The translations under genes were made by a program, and so were the position numbers. From contig NZ_JAHEAG010000008.1 of NCBI RefSeq assembly GCF_018596315.1, forward strand, positions 1 to 64,000: DNA of 64,000 nucleotides, given 5' to 3'. Below are positions 60,337 through 64,000 of this stretch, one piece after another. Below the pieces are notes generated by a model that did no database searches, was not told where the DNA came from, and worked only from the letters and a program-made list of their open reading frames with translations. Position 1 is the stretch's first letter. The number at the start of each line of letters is the position of its first letter. Source of the stretch: Bradyrhizobium sp. SRL28. GTDB lineage: Bacteria; Pseudomonadota; Alphaproteobacteria; Rhizobiales; Xanthobacteraceae.

Positions 60337-60714
60337 ATGCGAATTTTCTGCATTCTCAACCCTGGCCGGCGAACGGGCAGGGGACGCCTGTCCTTCCTGG
60401 CGGCGCTTCAACGGTTGACCGATATCGCCGATCGCACCACGCTGCCGGCCATGCGCGCGACGATGACAACCAAGGTTCCGATCGCGACCAACTCGGCCGG
60501 CGTGCGCTATGTCGCGGTGTCGCTGCCGCGGATCGATTGCCTGCTCGCCGACCAGCCGGGCAGGTATTTTGCGCCAGGGGACGAGCCGCCGCCGACCAGG
60601 TCCGATCTCTCGGCGCGGACCTGGTCGCGGTTTCAACGTCGCCGGCTGACGTCGGCCGAAAAGCAACGGCTGCGGCGGGCGCTGATGGGCGGCGCGGCGC
60701 GCGAGCCGGCCTAG
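60337..60714 (+). CDS. Hypothetical basic protein
   Basis: A 125-residue ORF with no good ribosome site; an internal ATG at MRATMTTKVPIATNSAG may be the true start (about 87 residues). The C-terminal half (RSDLSARTWSRFQRRRLTSAEKQRLRRALMGG) is basic and helical, which suggests nucleic-acid binding or membrane contact. Its GC-rich codon use is like the main chromosome, unlike parts of the flanking sequence. No family recognised. Confidence 0.4.
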   Translation: MRIFCILNPGRRTGRGRLSFLAALQRLTDIADRTTLPAMRATMTTKVPIATNSAGVRYVAVSLPRIDCLLADQPGRYFAPGDEPPPTRSDLSARTWSRFQRRRLTSAEKQRLRRALMGGAAREPA

Positions 60715-60763
60715 TCGCCACCGCCGCCTTCACTGCACAATGGCGATACATCGCAAATAAAAA

Positions 60764-60779
60764 GCCGCCCGCAGGCGGC
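60764..60779 (-). terminator. Terminator of the frameshifted PEP-CTERM gene
   Basis: GCCGCC (60764-60769) and GGCGGC (60774-60779) make a 6-bp stem with CGCA loop. On the minus strand it is followed by TTTTTATTT. It lies about 30 bases past the stop of the PEP-CTERM gene. Confidence 0.75.
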
Positions 60780-60807
60780 CTCTCAAATCAATCCGGATGA
60801 CAGTGGA

Positions 60808-61451
60808 TCACGCGGCCAACAATGCTGGCTTCGACTTACGCCGATACGCCATGAAGCCAACACCCGCGAAGCCGAGGATCATCATGGCCCAGGTCGAGGG
60901 CTCGGGGACGGCGGCGGTAACGTCAAAAACTATGTTGCCGCCGAAGATCCCTAAAGACTGGGCACCGCCTTCTGGCTTAGCCAACCCTGCTGAGGCAATG
61001 TACTTACCATCGATGAACGTAATTTCTGGAGCAGAGGAAAATCCAGGCAGCGACTCGTAGGTAAAATTGGCATCACCTCCAAATGAGCCGACCCAATACC
61101 AATTGCCCGCTGTCAAACCAATTGCTGCGATCGACGTGTAAGACCAGTCGGCATTGCCGATTGTCGGACCACCCTGAAAAACGGTGGCCGACGCGAGCAG
61201 CGTATCCGTGTGGTCCCACAGTCCGACGAGAACCGAACCACCACTTGAGGGAATCCAAGAATTCCATGCCGCAAGTCCGATGACCGAGATGTCGGTATTC
61301 GCCTTAAAGAGATACCCGAGAGTCCCTGGAAAGTTGGATTGGATGGAGGGGGTGCCGGATCAAAATCAATCCCGACGCTAACTGCGCGAGATTCCGTACC
61401 CGAGGCGCAAAGAACCAGCGCCAGCAATATTCCGAACAACCGAATTCTCAT
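60808..61451 (-). pseudogene. PEP-CTERM protein gene split by a one-base frameshift
   Basis: The 5' part starts MRIRLFGILLALVLCASG (signal peptide) at 61451 and reads to about 61350. The remainder, in another frame, runs without stop to 60808 through SNFPGTLGYLFKANTDIS, AAIGLTAGNWYWVG and the sorting signal VPEPSTWAMMILGFAGVGF with YRRK. The frames meet at a run of five G on the plus strand (61348-61352). One base added or lost there would restore a protein of about 210 residues. Either the gene is broken, it is phase-variable at the run, or the assembly has an error. Confidence 0.8.
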
Positions 61452-61548
61452 TAAAGCCCCCAATTAATTAAAAAATCACCCCGAGGCTACGGTCCCATTT
61501 GGAACCTGACAAGCGGGTGCGCCAACGCGCCACCGTAGTTGTACGGAC

Positions 61549-61833
61549 ATGAACGAAAGCGGTGTGAAGGCAACCCTTCATCCAGCCGCCAGAGCGTGGA
61601 AGCAACACGGGACAGATCGTCAATTGCAGGTGAGACTCGCAAAAGCTCGATCGCTGCATGATCGAATGATCGCGATTGACCAGTCTCAGGTCTGGACCGT
61701 TGGCCAGTCGTTCAATGCGCTAGCCGCCCGGTCCCCAACCTCCTTTGTGCAGGTGGATAGCGAAACTGCTCAACTCAAACTACAAGCATACATGGAGATT
61801 TGGAATGCATCGCAGGCTCTTGACCTAGACTGA
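61549..61833 (+). CDS. Fragment resembling the C-terminus of a phospholipase-D-like protein
   Basis: A 94-residue ORF with the segment SLHDRMIAIDQSQVWTVGQS, then FNALAARSPTSFVQVD and a helical end. The H-D-R...vGqS pattern is like the second half of a PLD-family HKD domain (H-D-K/R then G-S), but the first half is missing. It is probably the remnant of a longer gene, consistent with the decayed look of this region. Confidence 0.4.
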   Translation: MNESGVKATLHPAARAWKQHGTDRQLQVRLAKARSLHDRMIAIDQSQVWTVGQSFNALAARSPTSFVQVDSETAQLKLQAYMEIWNASQALDLD

Positions 61834-61939
61834 TCTTGTCGCGCACAGGGGCGGGTGATCGCTGGCCTAGCCGATCAGCACCACGCCGCCGCGCAGGATC
61901 CCACGCGCCAATTACCACCAGGAAGAGGGATCCCGCGCG

Positions 61940-62227
61940 ATGTCGGATAATCCATTGAGTGATGAAAACATAGCCGAGAGACTCGTGCTGGTGCGAAAAG
62001 CCGTTTCCGGCACGCAGACTGCATTTTGTCAGCGGATCGGGATTTCAGCGGCGCGCTGGAACAATTTCGAGCGGGGTCTGCCCTTGTCAAAGAGCGTTGG
62101 CATTCTGCTCGTGCAAAAGGTTCCCGGCCTTACTCTGGACTGGCTGTTTTTGGGTAAAGCGGATGGACTGCCGCTGCAACTTCGGGATGAGTTAGAGTCC
62201 GCCAAACGGAAGGATCCCGAGCGATGA
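61940..62227 (+). CDS. XRE-like helix-turn-helix regulator
   Basis: A 95-residue protein, MSDNPLSDENIAERLVLVRK. The helix-turn-helix is TQTAFCQRIGISAARWNNFERGLPLS, followed by LLVQKVPGLTLDWLFLGK, a common end of such domains in rhizobia. It lacks a ligand domain. The neighbour genes are remnants or unknown, so it may belong to an old mobile region. Confidence 0.75.
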   Translation: MSDNPLSDENIAERLVLVRKAVSGTQTAFCQRIGISAARWNNFERGLPLSKSVGILLVQKVPGLTLDWLFLGKADGLPLQLRDELESAKRKDPER

Positions 62228-62545
62228 GCGAGACCGTCGACCTGGAGACGACGAAGATCCGAGCGTGACCTGCGACCACGACGACATTGATGCCGACATC
62301 CTGACCGGCCGCGCGATCTGTCACCCCTTCGGCTTGAAAAAGTAATCCTCCTGGCCCGTCCGAAACGACCATTGATTTCATTGGTGTCTTTAGGGAAGGA
62401 GTGAGTGGTGGTAGATTTATGCACTCCGGCGAATTGCCGGGCGCGTGGGCCGGTTTGAAAATGTCGGCCGACTGCTGCGATGCCGGAGGCGCGGGTTGAG
62501 CTTTGCTCGCGTATAATGCGCGTCCAGTAACGCACGGTGCGGACC
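62228..62545. other. Intergenic region
   Basis: About 320 bases. A short frame ends ILTGRAICHPFGLKK at 62345, following the XRE gene, but its start is unclear. GTAATCC and AT-rich stretches around 62340-62400 could contain a promoter. Nothing else stands out. Confidence 0.35.
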
Positions 62546-63181
62546 ATGAGCACAGCTGTTTTGGCCAATAAAATTGCGGCGGCAGCCCTCGTCGTCTCCA
62601 TCGCCGCGTTCGGCGTCTCCATCCGTAGCTGCGCAATTTCGGAAGAGGCACAGGTACAATCCAGAACGCAATTCAAGCAAGAGAGACAACTAATTCTGAC
62701 CGCTACGTTTCAAAAAAACGACAAGGAAGATTGCACCTCAACAATAAAGGTGACCCCTATTGGGTCGGACTTCAAATTCCAAGCTGGATATGCGGTTCTA
62801 CCGCCAAGCATGTTTAAGGAGCCTATACCAATCGCCAACGACGGCACTTTTCTGCGAATGGGAGACATTTGCTTTCGGCTGCAAGCCTTTGTGAAATCAC
62901 AGGTTAAACCCGAAAAGGGAGCAATAAAAGTCGGCGAGGGGGCTATACCGCTGATTATAAAGTCGTCTTATGCCGTAAGAGGAATGGCTTATGATGATGT
63001 TTCTTTGTATGTTCTTGATACCATGATCATGGTACGGGAAGAGGAATCGGATCCTGTTTGGATTTCGTTCAAAGGGTTGTCATTCGCAGAGCGCATGTCG
63101 CCATTTGCGACCGTTGACCGCAACTTGCTCGACAGCCTCATGAACTCCCGAGGATTCAGCCTCCCTCCCCGAACACCGTAA
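62546..63181 (+). CDS. Hypothetical single-pass membrane protein
   Basis: A 211-residue ORF from MSTAVLANKIAAAALVVSIA; a GTG three codons upstream is an alternative. One N-terminal membrane helix (to about 28) is followed by a soluble domain of about 170 residues, with strands such as QERQLILTATFQKND and IPLIIKSSYAVRGMAYDDVS. Codons and base content are more AT-rich than the neighbours, which suggests recent acquisition. No known family recognised. Confidence 0.6.
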   Translation: MSTAVLANKIAAAALVVSIAAFGVSIRSCAISEEAQVQSRTQFKQERQLILTATFQKNDKEDCTSTIKVTPIGSDFKFQAGYAVLPPSMFKEPIPIANDGTFLRMGDICFRLQAFVKSQVKPEKGAIKVGEGAIPLIIKSSYAVRGMAYDDVSLYVLDTMIMVREEESDPVWISFKGLSFAERMSPFATVDRNLLDSLMNSRGFSLPPRTP

Positions 63182-63373
63182 GATCTTGCTCGGGCGCCGC
63201 CACCCAGCGGAGTACGGTCGCTAGGTTGGCGTTGGGTCCCCGATTGGCGGTCCCGGAAAAATTCCCAGACAGTCCGGCTTGCGTATCACAGCGCATTGAT
63301 TCACAAGGGGAAATCGAGAGCCGGCTAAAATGTTTCTACTCCTTGGGTTGCGGACTCGAACCGGCTGTTACCG

Positions 63374-63814
63374 TCACCTCTCGCGATCGAACAGCTCCAG
63401 CATCGGCAGCAGATTGACGTTCAAGGTCTGGCCGTCGGAAAGCGCGATCACGATGCAATAACCGACCAGGTCGAGCGCACACACATGGACACCATCACGC
63501 CCGCGCTCGCCTGGCCGGCCTCTGGCGCCGCGCATCGCGCCGAGCATCCAGTCGCTGCCGCTGCCCGGCGCATGGCCGGGATTGTCGACCTTGGCGATCC
63601 AGGTGCTGCCATGCTGCGCGACGCAGTCCATCGCGCGATAGTCGGTGGCCTTCGGATCGTACAGCCCGCGCGCCTGGCCGCCGGGCAAATGTGCCGTTGA
63701 CGGCACATTTCGCAGCTGATCGCCGAGGCTCTGCACGCGATTGAGGATTTCCGCGGCGTTGTCGCCGCCGACTGCGTTGCCGTAGTCGTCGAGCAACATT
63801 CGCGTGTCGTTCAT
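63374..63814 (-). CDS. Phage-like protein with a short collagen-like run
   Basis: A 146-residue protein. The middle YDPKATDYRAMDCVAQHGSTWIAK resembles a carbohydrate-binding fold of tail or virion proteins (W-A at a strand end, then PGSGSDWML). Next comes GARGRPGERGRDG, a short Gly-x-y run like those in phage fibre proteins. Its ATG overlaps the TGA of the gene upstream by four bases, so the two form one operon. Together they suggest the edge of a prophage or phage-derived element. Confidence 0.5.
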   Translation of the reverse strand: MNDTRMLLDDYGNAVGGDNAAEILNRVQSLGDQLRNVPSTAHLPGGQARGLYDPKATDYRAMDCVAQHGSTWIAKVDNPGHAPGSGSDWMLGAMRGARGRPGERGRDGVHVCALDLVGYCIVIALSDGQTLNVNLLPMLELFDRER

Positions 63815-63999
63815 GGCAAGAAGCCCATTTTCTGCGACGTCGGCGCGACGCGATCGTCGGCCGCCATTGCCTTGCGGCCCTCGATCATGATGCGCAATAG
63901 ATCATCGGAAAATCGTTCGACGGCGTCGCTCCTGCGCTCGCCGGATGAATAGGTCAGCGCGACCACCAAGTTTTTGATCAACGGCCAGACCGATGCCAC
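63811..63999 (-). CDS. Partial gene at the right edge, same operon
   Basis: The frame is open to the window edge on its 5' side, so only the C-terminal ~62 residues are seen; a GTG at 63999 could be a start but is not required. The visible part has a helix-rich stretch (DAVERFSDDLLRIMIEGRKAM) and ends VAPTSQKMGFLP. It overlaps the following gene by four bases. I do not recognise the family; tight packing with the fibre-like gene suggests a phage module. Confidence 0.5.
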   Translation of the reverse strand: MASVWPLIKNLVVALTYSSGERRSDAVERFSDDLLRIMIEGRKAMAADDRVAPTSQKMGFLP

Positions 64000-64000
64000 C

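Noticed and set aside
62224..62345. A short ORF after the XRE gene ending HPFGLKK
   Set aside because: It has no clear start or ribosome site, and the two pieces that look protein-like are in different frames.
63350..63375. GGTTCGAGTCCG on the minus strand, like a tRNA T-arm
   Set aside because: Only about three pairs of the T-stem form, no acceptor, D or anticodon arm can be found, and there is no CCA end. It may be a remnant of an attachment site, but nothing else supports that.
1..64000. CRISPR arrays, rRNA, intact tRNA, transposases and integrases
   Set aside because: I looked for regularly spaced direct repeats, tRNA T-loops and the catalytic motifs of common transposases and found none. 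The repeats present are palindromic and dispersed.

Overview
The window reads as chromosomal DNA of a GC-rich alphaproteobacterium of the order Hyphomicrobiales, most likely Bradyrhizobium or a close relative in the Nitrobacteraceae. This is an inference, not a database result. It rests on outer-membrane proteins of the Omp25/31 type that start the mature chain with ADLAARPY, a class I PHA synthase, a class II fructose-bisphosphatase (GlpX), PEP-CTERM proteins, and several palindromic intergenic repeats of the kind scattered through those genomes. I saw no rRNA, intact tRNA, CRISPR array, transposase or integrase.

Layout. 0.4-7.9 kb: an LtaS-like membrane sulfatase, a small DNA-binding-like protein, a flavin monooxygenase, two outer-membrane barrels and an SDR. 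8.1-16.6 kb: parE, a lipoprotein, a DedA protein, a Tat-exported metallo-beta-lactamase-fold protein, then a collinear run of PaiB-like protein, type 2 argC, type 1 argC and a methyltransferase. 16.8-32.3 kb: a double-barrel outer-membrane protein, MAPEG protein, phaC, lipoprotein, aminotransferase-hom-glpX, a haloacid dehalogenase, a MocR regulator facing a PNPOx-like gene, a soluble chemoreceptor, recJ and an SDR. 32.4-43.4 kb: MltB transglycosylase, a divergent MarR/AhpD-like pair with a clear operator, a TetR regulator facing a three-gene operon (SDR, saccharopine-dehydrogenase-like protein, acyl-CoA ligase), two L,D-transpeptidases and an M23 peptidase. 43.5-52.6 kb: efp divergent from epmA-epmB, two small proteins, aroG with an attenuator, PrsW, an MFS transporter and an M20 amidohydrolase. 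52.6-64 kb: a sparser accessory region with two PEP-CTERM genes (one frameshifted), several orphan or broken small ORFs, an orphan adenylation-carrier-thioesterase protein, a lipocalin-like protein, an XRE regulator and, at the right edge, two overlapping genes that look phage-derived.

How genes work together. efp, epmA and epmB make translation factor EF-P and the two enzymes that add beta-lysine to it. The two L,D-transpeptidases, the M23 peptidase and MltB act on peptidoglycan, although MltB is several kilobases away. The aminotransferase and hom belong to amino-acid metabolism of the aspartate family. The TetR-linked operon probably handles a CoA-activated acid. The best regulatory find is upstream of aroG: a short leader ORF with the run Phe-Trp-Tyr-Phe-Ser-Tyr, four mutually pairing segments and a terminator, with a promoter placed so that the leader mRNA may begin at or next to its own AUG.

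Limits: all calls come from reading the sequence and translations by eye. Family names are from remembered motifs; no search was run.
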